Assembly (NCBI GenBank): GCA_019638025.1 | Contig: JAHBUO010000021.1 | Coordinates: forward strand, 1-33,107 | DNA: 33,107 bases | Origin: Ignavibacteriaceae bacterium | GTDB lineage: Bacteria > Bacteroidota > Ignavibacteria > Ignavibacteriales > Ignavibacteriaceae | Reading direction: 5' to 3' | In this document: positions 1 through 7,656 of the stretch, in pieces | Numbering within the stretch: the first letter of the stretch is position 1 | Layout of the letters: the number at the start of each line of letters is the position of its first letter | Translations under genes and position numbers: made by a program | The notes under the pieces: generated by a model | The model's input: the letters and a program-made list of their open reading frames with translations, nothing else | The model's database searches: none | What the model was told of the DNA's origin: nothing

Positions 1-1
1 A

Positions 2-376
2 GATTTTCTTGAGTTAACTCAGATAAAACTGAAAAGCAAAGAGAGTGGAATTTTTATGATTGGCGGTGGTGTTCCTAAAAATTTCACTCAGGATATCGTG
101 GTAGCTGCAGATATTCTTCAAGAAGATGCACCTATGCATAAATATGCTGTGCAAATCACCGTTGCGGATGAGAGAGATGGTGCCCTATCAGGTTCAACAC
201 TAAAAGAGGCTAGTTCATGGGGCAAAGTTGAAACAACTTATGAACAAATGGTTTTTGCTGAAGCGACTATTGCAATGCCACTCATTGCCGGTTATGCATA
301 CCATAAAGGAGCTTGGAAAAATAGAGAAGCCAAAGAGTTCCAAAAACTTTTCTTAAAAGCAAAAACAGAAGCATAA
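2..376 (+). CDS. Deoxyhypusine synthase-like protein, C-terminal part (5' end outside window)
   Basis: The reading frame is already open at base 2, so the gene starts outside the window and only its last 124 codons are seen. The segment has the family signature: GGGVPKNF (the nucleotide-binding glycine run), then ITVADERDGALSGSTLKEA, SSWGKV and a C-terminal FAEATIAMPLIAGYAYHKG. The lysine in SSWGK aligns with the lysine that forms the enzyme-imine intermediate in eukaryotic deoxyhypusine synthase, which uses NAD and spermidine. Bacteria lack eIF5A, so a bacterial homologue may act on another amine, for example making homospermidine; the substrate cannot be read from this fragment. A hairpin terminator follows 13 bases after the stop, so this is the last gene of its transcript. 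The family call is confident; the exact reaction is not. Confidence 0.88.
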   Translation, partial: DFLELTQIKLKSKESGIFMIGGGVPKNFTQDIVVAADILQEDAPMHKYAVQITVADERDGALSGSTLKEASSWGKVETTYEQMVFAEATIAMPLIAGYAYHKGAWKNREAKEFQKLFLKAKTEA

Positions 377-389
377 TCTAATTTTATTT

Positions 390-421
390 GGGCTGCCATT
401 ATAAAATGAGTGGCAGCCCTT
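390..421 (+). terminator. Hairpin terminator after the deoxyhypusine synthase-like gene
   Basis: A 9-bp perfect stem (GGGCTGCCA at 390-398 with TGGCAGCCC at 411-419) closes a 12-nt loop. The T-tract after it is poor (TTCAAAACTTT), so termination may be partial. Confidence 0.6.
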
Positions 422-510
422 CAAAACTTTCCACATTTTAAATTTTCATATTTCCAACTATTCCATATTTTTACTCCGCATTTGTATATTTTTTAGAAGA
501 ATAAGAATTT

Positions 511-1851
511 ATGAGAATTATTATTGCCGGGATGGGCGACGTGGGATTTCAACTTGCACGAAGATTATCGCTTGAATCACATGACATTATAGCTATTGAT
601 CCCGATCAGAAGAGACTGCAATACACTGATTCGTTGAGTGACATCTTAACTATTAATGGTTCATCTACATCAATCAGAACACTCGTTTCAGCCAGAGTTG
701 AAGACGCAGATTTAGTACTCGCGGTTACTTCATCTGAAGAGGTAAACTTCACCACAGCAATTATTGCAAAAAAACTTGGCGCAAAGAAAACTGTTGCAAG
801 AGTTGAAAATTCAGAATACATATCTAAAGATTGCCCAATCAATTTTACTGAACTCGGAATTGACTATATTATTTATCCCGAGGAATTAGCTGCTCTTGAA
901 ACAGTAAAGTTAATTAAGCGAACCGCAGCATCAGATGTTATTGATTTTGAAGATGGCAAACTTTCTCTAATCGGACTTCGAATAGATAAAACTGCTCCTC
1001 TCGTAGGGAAAACACTTATTCAAATTGTACAAGAATATTCTACTATAGATTTCAGAATTGTCGCAATTTATCGGGGCATTCGAACAATAATCCCAACCGG
1101 ACAAGATAAAGTCCTTCCGAACGATCAGATCTTTGTGATTATTACTCCCGATTCTATGAAAAGTTTAATTTCCATAGCAGGAAAAACAAATCAAAAATTT
1201 GAAAATTTAATGATCTTAGGGGGAAGCAAAATAGGTCGGCTAACAGCTAAACTTCTGGAAGATGAGCTAAATATAAAATTGATTGAATCGGACAAAGACA
1301 GAGGATTCGAATTAGCTGATGAACTTCAGAGTACTCTTGTAATTAATGGTGACGGAAGGGATATAGATTTATTGGCACAAGAAGGTATTATCGATATGGA
1401 TGCCTTCGTAGCGGTTACTGACGATTCTGAAACAAATATTATCTCTTGTTTGATGGCGAAACATCTCGGAGTAAAAAAAGCAATCGCTTTAGTAGATAAA
1501 GTAGATTATATCCCACTTACCCAAACAATCGGTCTGGATGCCCTAATTAACAAAAAAATGATTGCTGTTAATGACATCTCAAGATTTGTTAGAAAAGGTG
1601 AAGTTGTAGCAATAGCAAGTCTTCATGGTATCGATGCCGAAGTTTTTGAATTTATCTGCAAACCTAATTCTCAAGCGACAAAATCGAAGATAAAAGATTT
1701 AAATATTCCCAAGGGGGCAATAATCGGTGGAATTATTCGAAATGAAGAAGCTTTTATTACAATGGGAAAGACTCAAGTGAATGAGGGAGATAAAGTCGTC
1801 GTTTTTGCTTTACCGGGTGTAATTGAAAAGCTCGAAAAATTATTTAGCTAA
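511..1851 (+). CDS. trkA: Trk system potassium uptake protein TrkA
   Basis: Cytoplasmic NAD(H)/nucleotide-binding regulatory subunit of the Trk potassium channel, 446 residues, the usual length for a two-repeat TrkA. Two RCK units are visible. The first (about residues 1-222) opens with a Rossmann GMGDVGFQLA motif followed by the acidic strand end IIAIDPD. The second (about 230-446) opens with ILGGSKIGRLTAKLL, where the middle glycine of GxGxxG is replaced (GGSKIG), and continues to KLIESD. Each unit ends in a TrkA-C type domain (for example GKTLIQIV and the loops near VLPNDQIFVI and NEGDKVVVFA). The start ATG has no clear Shine-Dalgarno sequence. The stop codon overlaps the trkH start by one base (TAATG), so translation of the two subunits is probably coupled. 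Confidence 0.96.
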   Translation: MRIIIAGMGDVGFQLARRLSLESHDIIAIDPDQKRLQYTDSLSDILTINGSSTSIRTLVSARVEDADLVLAVTSSEEVNFTTAIIAKKLGAKKTVARVENSEYISKDCPINFTELGIDYIIYPEELAALETVKLIKRTAASDVIDFEDGKLSLIGLRIDKTAPLVGKTLIQIVQEYSTIDFRIVAIYRGIRTIIPTGQDKVLPNDQIFVIITPDSMKSLISIAGKTNQKFENLMILGGSKIGRLTAKLLEDELNIKLIESDKDRGFELADELQSTLVINGDGRDIDLLAQEGIIDMDAFVAVTDDSETNIISCLMAKHLGVKKAIALVDKVDYIPLTQTIGLDALINKKMIAVNDISRFVRKGEVVAIASLHGIDAEVFEFICKPNSQATKSKIKDLNIPKGAIIGGIIRNEEAFITMGKTQVNEGDKVVVFALPGVIEKLEKLFS

Positions 1852-3302
1852 TGCTACAGTTCAGAACCATCTTTAACATAATCGGCTTCCTATTAATATT
1901 GGAAGGATTGTTGATGCTTCCGGGAATTCCTTTCTCCATTTATTATAATGATGACGATATAATGACCCTATTATTGAGTGGACTTGGAATTTCCTTTGTC
2001 GGCTTCCTACTCTGGTTTTTTACAAGGTCAAAAGAATTTACAGAAATCAAAAAGCGTGACGGCTATTTAATTGTTGCCTTGGGCTGGATAATAATGTCTT
2101 TATTTGGTTCTATTCCATTTATACTCCATGGTTCAATTCCAAATTTTATAGATGCATTCTTTGAGACAGCTTCCGGATTTACTACAACCGGTGCATCCAT
2201 TTTAACCAATATTGAAGCACTTCCCCACGGACTTTTATTTTGGCGAAGCATGACGCACTGGATTGGTGGAATGGGAATTATCGTTCTCTCTTTAGCTATT
2301 CTTCCTTTGTTAGGAATAGGCGGAATGCAATTGTATGTTGCTGAAGTTCCCGGACATACTAAAGATAAGATTCATCCAAGAGTTCGAGAAACAGCTAAGA
2401 GATTATGGGGAATTTATGTTCTGTTAACAGGAGTACAAACTTTTCTTTTGCTCTTAGGTGGAATGAATCTGTTTGATGCGATTTGTCATTCTTTCGGAAC
2501 AATTGCTACCGGTGGATTTTCCACTAAGAATGCAAGTCTAGGATATTATCAATCAGCTTATATTGATTATGTCGTTTTAATATTTATGTTCTTATCGGGA
2601 GTAAATTTCACTCTCCACTATTTTGCGTTACATGGAAAAATTAAATCATACTGGTCTGATGAAGAGTTCAAGTTTTACTTAACTCTAATTTCTGCCGTAG
2701 CAATTAGTATAGCAGCTTATCTATTTCTAAGTAATTTATATTCTTTAGAGGAATCATTTCGCCACTCATTATTTACAGTTATTTCACTCGTAACTTCAAC
2801 CGGATTTGTGACAGAGAACTATGAAATCTGGGGACCATTTTTTTCAACGTTAGTTTTTATTTTACTTTTGACCGGAGCTTGTGCCGGTTCAACCGGAGGT
2901 GGAGTAAAAATGATACGTCATTATTTATTGCTCAAGAATGGGATTTATGAACTTAAAAGATTAATCCACCCTAACGCAATTATTCCGGTTCGTTATAATA
3001 AAAAAGCTGTCCTTCCCGAAATAATTTCAAAGGTATCAGCCTTTGCATTATTCTATTTATTGATTATAGCAGTTGGTTCACTTTTCTTAAGTTTTACCGG
3101 AATGGATTTTACATCAGCTGTAGGCTCCGTTGCTGCTTGTGTTGGGAATGTTGGTCCCGGACTTGCAGAGACAGGTCCTGTAATGAATTACTCAAATGTA
3201 TCATCAATGGGCAAGGTACTTCTCTCTTTCATAATGGTTCTTGGGAGGTTAGAATTATTTACAATTCTAATAATTTTTTCCCCTTCATTTTGGAAGAAAT
3301 AA
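1851..3302 (+). CDS. trkH: Trk potassium uptake protein TrkH, membrane subunit
   Basis: Integral membrane K+ translocating subunit that works with TrkA; 483 residues, mostly hydrophobic. The four pseudo-repeats of the selectivity filter can be seen: TTTGAS (about 111-116), TIATGGF (217-223), TSTGF (315-319) and CVGNVGPG (430-437), each following a short pore helix. The ACAGSTGGGVKMIR stretch (about 343-356) matches the loop after the third filter, which gates the pore in the family. The C-terminus ends in GRLELFTILIIFSPSFWKK, the normal end for TrkH. The start overlaps the trkA stop by one base, giving a two-gene operon. Confidence 0.96.
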   Translation: MLQFRTIFNIIGFLLILEGLLMLPGIPFSIYYNDDDIMTLLLSGLGISFVGFLLWFFTRSKEFTEIKKRDGYLIVALGWIIMSLFGSIPFILHGSIPNFIDAFFETASGFTTTGASILTNIEALPHGLLFWRSMTHWIGGMGIIVLSLAILPLLGIGGMQLYVAEVPGHTKDKIHPRVRETAKRLWGIYVLLTGVQTFLLLLGGMNLFDAICHSFGTIATGGFSTKNASLGYYQSAYIDYVVLIFMFLSGVNFTLHYFALHGKIKSYWSDEEFKFYLTLISAVAISIAAYLFLSNLYSLEESFRHSLFTVISLVTSTGFVTENYEIWGPFFSTLVFILLLTGACAGSTGGGVKMIRHYLLLKNGIYELKRLIHPNAIIPVRYNKKAVLPEIISKVSAFALFYLLIIAVGSLFLSFTGMDFTSAVGSVAACVGNVGPGLAETGPVMNYSNVSSMGKVLLSFIMVLGRLELFTILIIFSPSFWKK

Positions 3303-3413
3303 TAATTCTGTATCCTTTACATCAATTCAACTTCAGAAAGATAAAAGTCTTTTCGATTAACCGTGAATCCCCATAAAAATTTTCTTAACTTTCAATTAAA
3401 AACTTAAGCTTAT

Positions 3414-5243
3414 ATGAAAAGACTTTACACACATTCAATTTTACTAATTTTCTTATTCACATCATTCACATTTGGTCAGAACAATCTTAAATTCGGATGG
3501 ATTACCGACCTTCATATTGGAGCAGGTTCTGCAGATACTGATTTAATTGCTGTAGTTGATGACATCAATAAACGTGACGAAATCAAATTTGTTATAGCTT
3601 CAGGTGATATTACCGAAAAAGGGAAAAATGATGAATTAAAAAGAGCCAAAGAAATTCTAGATTTACTAAAAGTCCCCTATTATATAATTCCGGGTAACCA
3701 CGACACAAAATGGAGTGAGAGTGGTGGAACGATGTTTCCAAAACTTTGGGGAGGTGAATCATTTTCATTCGATTTTAATTCGATAAAATTCATCGGAATC
3801 AACAGTGCCATTATTTGGCGCGGTGGTGGTGGACATATTTCTCCGGAACAAATTAAGTGGTTAGATTCTGTTCTTTCAGCTACACCTCAGCAACAAGAAA
3901 TATATTTATTCACGCATCACCCATTTTCTTCCGATACAGATAATTGGTTCGAAGTAACAAATAAACTTAGAAGAAAAAATATAAAAGCAATCTTCCATGG
4001 GCATGACCATGGGAATAAACTTTTTACATACAATGGTATTCCCGGTGTTATGAGTCGTTCAACTCTAAAAGATAAAAAATCATGGGGCTATACTCTTGTT
4101 GAAAGTAGAAGTGACTCAATCATCTTCTATGAGATGAATAATGAATATCGACAAAGAAAATGGGGAGCAATTTTTAAGCAATCAGAGTTAAATATCCCTT
4201 TTATCGATTCATCACAAGTTGGGAACTATGGTGTTAAAATATTGTGGAAACAAGATATTAACTCAACTGTGATTCAAGCTCCGATTACTTATAAAGAAAA
4301 GATTTATACTGCATCTAAATCCGGAGATATTTTCTGTTTTGACTCTAAAGGAAAACAAATTTGGAAGTATCACATCAATGGGACTATTGTAAGCAGATTG
4401 GCAGCAGAAGATGATTTAATTATTGCAGGAACTATTGAGGGTGATTTAATCACAATCAACGCACAAACAGGCAAGGTTGTTCAAATAATCGGAATTACCG
4501 AACCAATCACTTCGCAACTAACCGTTGCATTAATTCCTTACAGTGGTGAAAAATATTATGGTGTTATATTTGGAACGGCATCCGGTAATTTATATTGTTA
4601 TGAACTCAGCACACTTGATATGTTATGGCAAAATGAATCAGCAAGTGGGATGATTGAATCAAAACCACTTGTGCTATCAGACCGAATTGTATTTGGGAGC
4701 TGGGATGGATATTTATATTGCATTGATATTGCAACCGGAATGCTCAATTGGCGATGGGGACAAAATCCAAATTTCTACTTCTCCCCTGCAGCTTGTAATC
4801 CAATTTCAGATGGAAAGAATGTCTATATCTCTACTCCGGATAAATTTGTAACTTCAATCGATTTACTACTTGGGAATACTGTTTGGCGAAAGAATGATTT
4901 CAATGCTTGGGAATCTATCGGAATTAATAAAGATAAAACTCATCTTTATGTAAAAAGCATGAATGACAAATTTTTTGTGGTAAACCCGAAAGATGGAAAA
5001 CGAATAAAAGAGGTAAATCTAAAGTACGGTTTAGACACCACTCCGAATGAAATTATTGAACACAAAGGAACTGTTATCTTTAACGGGAAAAATGGATTGA
5101 TTTATATTATGGATAGTAAATTCAATGCTAAATCGATTTTATTTTTAGGAACTGCAAGAACTCTTTCTACGATTAAAGTGAAAGAAAATGTATACCTCGC
5201 TTCAAATATGGATGGTAAAATGATAATGTTTTCACTTCAATAA
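3414..5243 (+). CDS. Secreted calcineurin-type metallophosphoesterase fused to a PQQ-like beta-propeller
   Basis: 609 residues with a Sec signal peptide (KR, hydrophobic core, cleavage near FTFGQ at about 21). Residues about 25-240 carry all metal-binding blocks of the calcineurin-like phosphoesterases: D32-x-H34 (TDLHIG), G64-D65 (ASGDITEKG), G94-N-H-D97, H168-H169 (THHPF) and G196-H-D-H199. The closest fold relatives are cAMP/phospholipid-type class III phosphodiesterases, but the substrate is not evident. From about residue 275 to the end are repeated blades of the type GDIFCFDSKGKQIWKY, GDLITINAQTGKV, GNLYCYELSTLDMLW and GYLYCIDIATGMLNWRWG, a PQQ/YVTN-like propeller. Alone or first in an operon with the HAD gene 13 nt downstream. 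It probably acts in the periplasm or is released; there is no lipobox and no T9SS tail. Confidence 0.85.
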   Translation: MKRLYTHSILLIFLFTSFTFGQNNLKFGWITDLHIGAGSADTDLIAVVDDINKRDEIKFVIASGDITEKGKNDELKRAKEILDLLKVPYYIIPGNHDTKWSESGGTMFPKLWGGESFSFDFNSIKFIGINSAIIWRGGGGHISPEQIKWLDSVLSATPQQQEIYLFTHHPFSSDTDNWFEVTNKLRRKNIKAIFHGHDHGNKLFTYNGIPGVMSRSTLKDKKSWGYTLVESRSDSIIFYEMNNEYRQRKWGAIFKQSELNIPFIDSSQVGNYGVKILWKQDINSTVIQAPITYKEKIYTASKSGDIFCFDSKGKQIWKYHINGTIVSRLAAEDDLIIAGTIEGDLITINAQTGKVVQIIGITEPITSQLTVALIPYSGEKYYGVIFGTASGNLYCYELSTLDMLWQNESASGMIESKPLVLSDRIVFGSWDGYLYCIDIATGMLNWRWGQNPNFYFSPAACNPISDGKNVYISTPDKFVTSIDLLLGNTVWRKNDFNAWESIGINKDKTHLYVKSMNDKFFVVNPKDGKRIKEVNLKYGLDTTPNEIIEHKGTVIFNGKNGLIYIMDSKFNAKSILFLGTARTLSTIKVKENVYLASNMDGKMIMFSLQ

Positions 5244-5256
5244 GGGGAAAAAAATT

Positions 5257-5904
5257 GTGAATAAATTTAAGGGAATTATATTCGATATTGACGGTACGTT
5301 AACATCAACTAATGAGTTGATTTATGCATCATTTAATCACATCACCCAAAAATTTATGAACAAGACAATGACTCCCCGTGAGATTATTGCTCTTTTTGGT
5401 CCTACCGAAGATCAAATAATTGAAGGTTGGTTTAATGAACGTCATCAAGAAGTTAAAGATGTCTATTATTCTTTTTATGAAAATAATCTTTTACAATCAG
5501 CAGACTTATATCCGGGAATTAGGGAACTCCTTTTTGAATTAAAATCGAAAGGAATTATCCTCTCTATTTATACCGGTAAAGGACGGAGTGCAGCCCTAAT
5601 CACTTTAGATAAACTTGGAGTTTCACATCTTTTTGATATGATTGTAACAGGAAGTGATGTAAAAGAACATAAACCTTCAGCTGAAGGGATTTTAGTTTTT
5701 CTCGATAAATTCAATCTTCAAAAAGATGAAGTTTTAATGATTGGTGATGCTGTTGCAGATATAAAAGCATCAAGGGCTGCGGGGGTAAAAGTTGCATCTG
5801 TAATTTGGGATAGCTATGCAGAAGAAGAAGTTAAAAAGTTGGGAAGCGATTTTCTATTTGAATCGGTTGAGGAGTTGAACAGATTTCTAATGCAATCAAT
5901 ATAG
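5257..5904 (+). CDS. HAD-superfamily hydrolase, phosphoglycolate phosphatase/beta-phosphoglucomutase-like
   Basis: 215-residue cytoplasmic HAD hydrolase with all four motifs: nucleophile and acid D10 and D12 in FDIDGTLT, T106 in IYTGKG, K139 in HKPSAEG, and G163-D164 with D168 in MIGDAVADIKASRAAG. The alpha-helical cap lies between motifs I and II (about 16-85), the C1 cap of the Gph/PGMB/PpaX subgroup. It starts at GTG, chosen because AAGGGG (5242-5247), which overlaps the upstream stop, sits 9 nt before it. The 13-nt spacing suggests co-transcription with the phosphoesterase. Substrate unknown; a small phosphomonoester such as phosphoglycolate or pyrophosphate is possible. Confidence 0.87.
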   Translation: MNKFKGIIFDIDGTLTSTNELIYASFNHITQKFMNKTMTPREIIALFGPTEDQIIEGWFNERHQEVKDVYYSFYENNLLQSADLYPGIRELLFELKSKGIILSIYTGKGRSAALITLDKLGVSHLFDMIVTGSDVKEHKPSAEGILVFLDKFNLQKDEVLMIGDAVADIKASRAAGVKVASVIWDSYAEEEVKKLGSDFLFESVEELNRFLMQSI

Positions 5905-5905
5905 A

Positions 5906-6100
5906 TTAAAAATATTTTCTTGCTGCTATTTCCTTAAAAAATAGAACTGCAACTGAAAGAAATAATTGAGTTAAAACATAACCGCTGTTTCGTTTAAACT
6001 TACGAAATCCCTTCATCTGTTTTTCTGCAACATACTCGATTTTGTGTTTTAGTCTGATGACTAACTTTTCGTCCGTCGTTGTTATACTAACTGAAATCAT
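5906..6100 (-). CDS. Small hypothetical protein, 64 residues
   Basis: I do not recognise this protein. It is basic (many Lys/Arg in residues 12-40, for example KQMKGFRKFKR) with one moderately hydrophobic stretch, LTQLFLSVAVLFF (about 44-56), so it may touch the membrane. The case for a real gene is a good Shine-Dalgarno sequence, AGGTGA, 3 nt before the ATG on the - strand, rarer here than in enterobacteria, and the neat convergent fit with the HAD gene, whose stop ends one base away. It could equally be a chance frame in a gene-free gap. Confidence 0.42.
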   Translation of the reverse strand: MISVSITTTDEKLVIRLKHKIEYVAEKQMKGFRKFKRNSGYVLTQLFLSVAVLFFKEIAARKYF

Positions 6101-6199
6101 AAATCACCTAAGTATTCTTAATCAATTATCGAAATTTTTGCTAAAAAGTTTAGTACAAAACCAATTCTAAATTAATCTAATCCCTTTCATCGCTTTTTA

Positions 6200-6230
6200 T
6201 TGGTAGAATAAGCCGATTTATGTAATTTTG
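6200..6230 (+). promoter_or_regulatory. FCB-type promoter for the POT transporter
   Basis: TTG at 6200-6202, a 20-nt spacer, then TAATTTTG at 6223-6230, a full match to the Bacteroidota -7 consensus TAnnTTTG. Transcription would begin near 6237, about 30 nt before the ATG at 6267. This excludes the in-frame TTG at 6228, which lies inside the -7 element. Confidence 0.6.
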
Positions 6231-6266
6231 TCCAAAATCTTTTATCATTTTATCAAAAGGGAAATT

Positions 6267-7559
6267 ATGGGAGAAACAGGGAGCGAAAAACAATCGATAT
6301 TTAAATCGTTTTCTAAGAATTACTGGATAGTGATTCTGATGGAGTTTTTTGAACGAGGTTCTTACTACGGCATGATGAGTATTCTTTCAGTTTATATGAC
6401 AAGTCAACTGGAATACTCAAAGGAGAGTGTTGGATTAATCAAAAGTACAATTCAGCCACTTTTATATATCCTCCCAATTTTATCGGGGGCAATCGGCGAT
6501 AGATTCGGGTATAGGAAAACACTTACATTTGCATTCATATTTTTGGGTGCAGGATATTTTTTAGTAAGCCAAACAACTGAATATGCAATGGTTTTTGCAA
6601 GTTTAGTAATTATGGCAGTTGGTGCCGGAGCCTTCAAGCCTATGATATCCGGAACCATCGCAAGAGAAACAAATGAAAAGAATAGCACACTCGGATTTGG
6701 AATTTTTTATTGGTCAATCAACCTTGGAGCTTTCCTCTTCCCATTAATCCTCGTACCTTATATTAAGAATGCATTTGGCTGGGAATATGTTATGGTTGCA
6801 TCGGCAATTGGAACCGCTTCGATGTTAATTCCAACTATCTTCTTCTACAAAGAACCTAAAAAACCTGAAAGCACAAAAAACTTAGCTGAAGTTCTTAAAG
6901 GAATGATTCTCGTGTTAACCGATGTTCGTTTTATTTCTTTAATAGTGATTTATTCCGGTTTTTGGATTTTATATTTCCAGATGTTCGATTCAGTTCTCTG
7001 GTATGTTCAGAAATATGTTGATGCTACATCATTGAATAATTTCGTTAATGGAACATTAGCTTTAGTTGGGATTAATCTAAATTGGAAATTTGATGTTGAG
7101 CATGTAACCGTGATAAATGCAGGTACAATTATTCTTCTTCAGATTGTAGTATCTAATATTGTTAAAAACAAAAAAGCACTCCCTACAATGATTACGGGTA
7201 TAACAATGGGGACAGTCGGAATGGCTATTTTGGCCATCTCCGCTGATATTTGGGTATTTATGTTAGGCATCATGATTTTCTCAATAGGCGAAATGACTGC
7301 CCATCCAAAGTTTATTAGTTATGTAGGATTAATCGCCCCCGAAGATAAAAAAGCCTTATACTTAGGTTACTCATTTTTGTACGGAGTATTAGGAAGTGGA
7401 ATCGGTGGAATTCTTGGTGCAACTTTATACGTTCACTTCGTTGATAATCTGAATCAGCCGGCTACTTTGTGGATTATTTTCAGCTTAATCGGTGTATTTA
7501 CAATTATAGGACTTTTATTCTATAATAAATATCTTGCACCAAAGCATACCAACGCTTAA
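6267..7559 (+). CDS. POT/PTR2-family proton-dependent oligopeptide transporter
   Basis: Inner-membrane MFS transporter of the POT (SLC15-like) family, 430 residues, about 12 membrane segments. The first helix carries EFFERGSYYG (about 26-35), the family motif ExxERFxYYG with Gly in place of Phe; the two Glu and the Arg couple proton and peptide binding. FYWSINLGAF matches the second PTR2 signature (FYxxINxGS), and SGAIGDRFGYRKT is the MFS loop 2-3 motif. The ATG at 6267 was chosen because AAAAGGGA lies just before it and because a promoter -7 element covers the alternative TTG 39 nt upstream. A strong hairpin follows the stop. Likely imports di- or tripeptides; family certain, substrate inferred. 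Confidence 0.9.
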   Translation: MGETGSEKQSIFKSFSKNYWIVILMEFFERGSYYGMMSILSVYMTSQLEYSKESVGLIKSTIQPLLYILPILSGAIGDRFGYRKTLTFAFIFLGAGYFLVSQTTEYAMVFASLVIMAVGAGAFKPMISGTIARETNEKNSTLGFGIFYWSINLGAFLFPLILVPYIKNAFGWEYVMVASAIGTASMLIPTIFFYKEPKKPESTKNLAEVLKGMILVLTDVRFISLIVIYSGFWILYFQMFDSVLWYVQKYVDATSLNNFVNGTLALVGINLNWKFDVEHVTVINAGTIILLQIVVSNIVKNKKALPTMITGITMGTVGMAILAISADIWVFMLGIMIFSIGEMTAHPKFISYVGLIAPEDKKALYLGYSFLYGVLGSGIGGILGATLYVHFVDNLNQPATLWIIFSLIGVFTIIGLLFYNKYLAPKHTNA

Positions 7560-7567
7560 CAAATTTG

Positions 7568-7597
7568 CCTTGGAGATTTTTTTATCTCCAAGGTTTC
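7568..7597 (+). terminator. Rho-independent terminator after the POT transporter
   Basis: A 10-bp perfect stem (CCTTGGAGAT at 7568-7577 with ATCTCCAAGG at 7584-7593), a T6 loop and a short T-rich tail (TTTCTTC). It lies between the POT and AbgT genes, so the second gene may rely on read-through or its own promoter. Confidence 0.8.
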
Positions 7598-7656
7598 TTC
7601 TGAATTAATTGCAAAATCTGCAATCAAAATTATTCAATTGAAAGAAAGGTTTTATA

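Noticed and set aside
606..842. Antisense frame inside trkA
   Set aside because: It lies wholly within conserved RCK coding sequence on the other strand and has no independent signal.
3137..3376. Frame of 79 codons overlapping the trkH end
   Set aside because: It is out of frame inside the conserved last filter and helix of TrkH; the composition (Cys, Trp rich) is that of a shadow frame.
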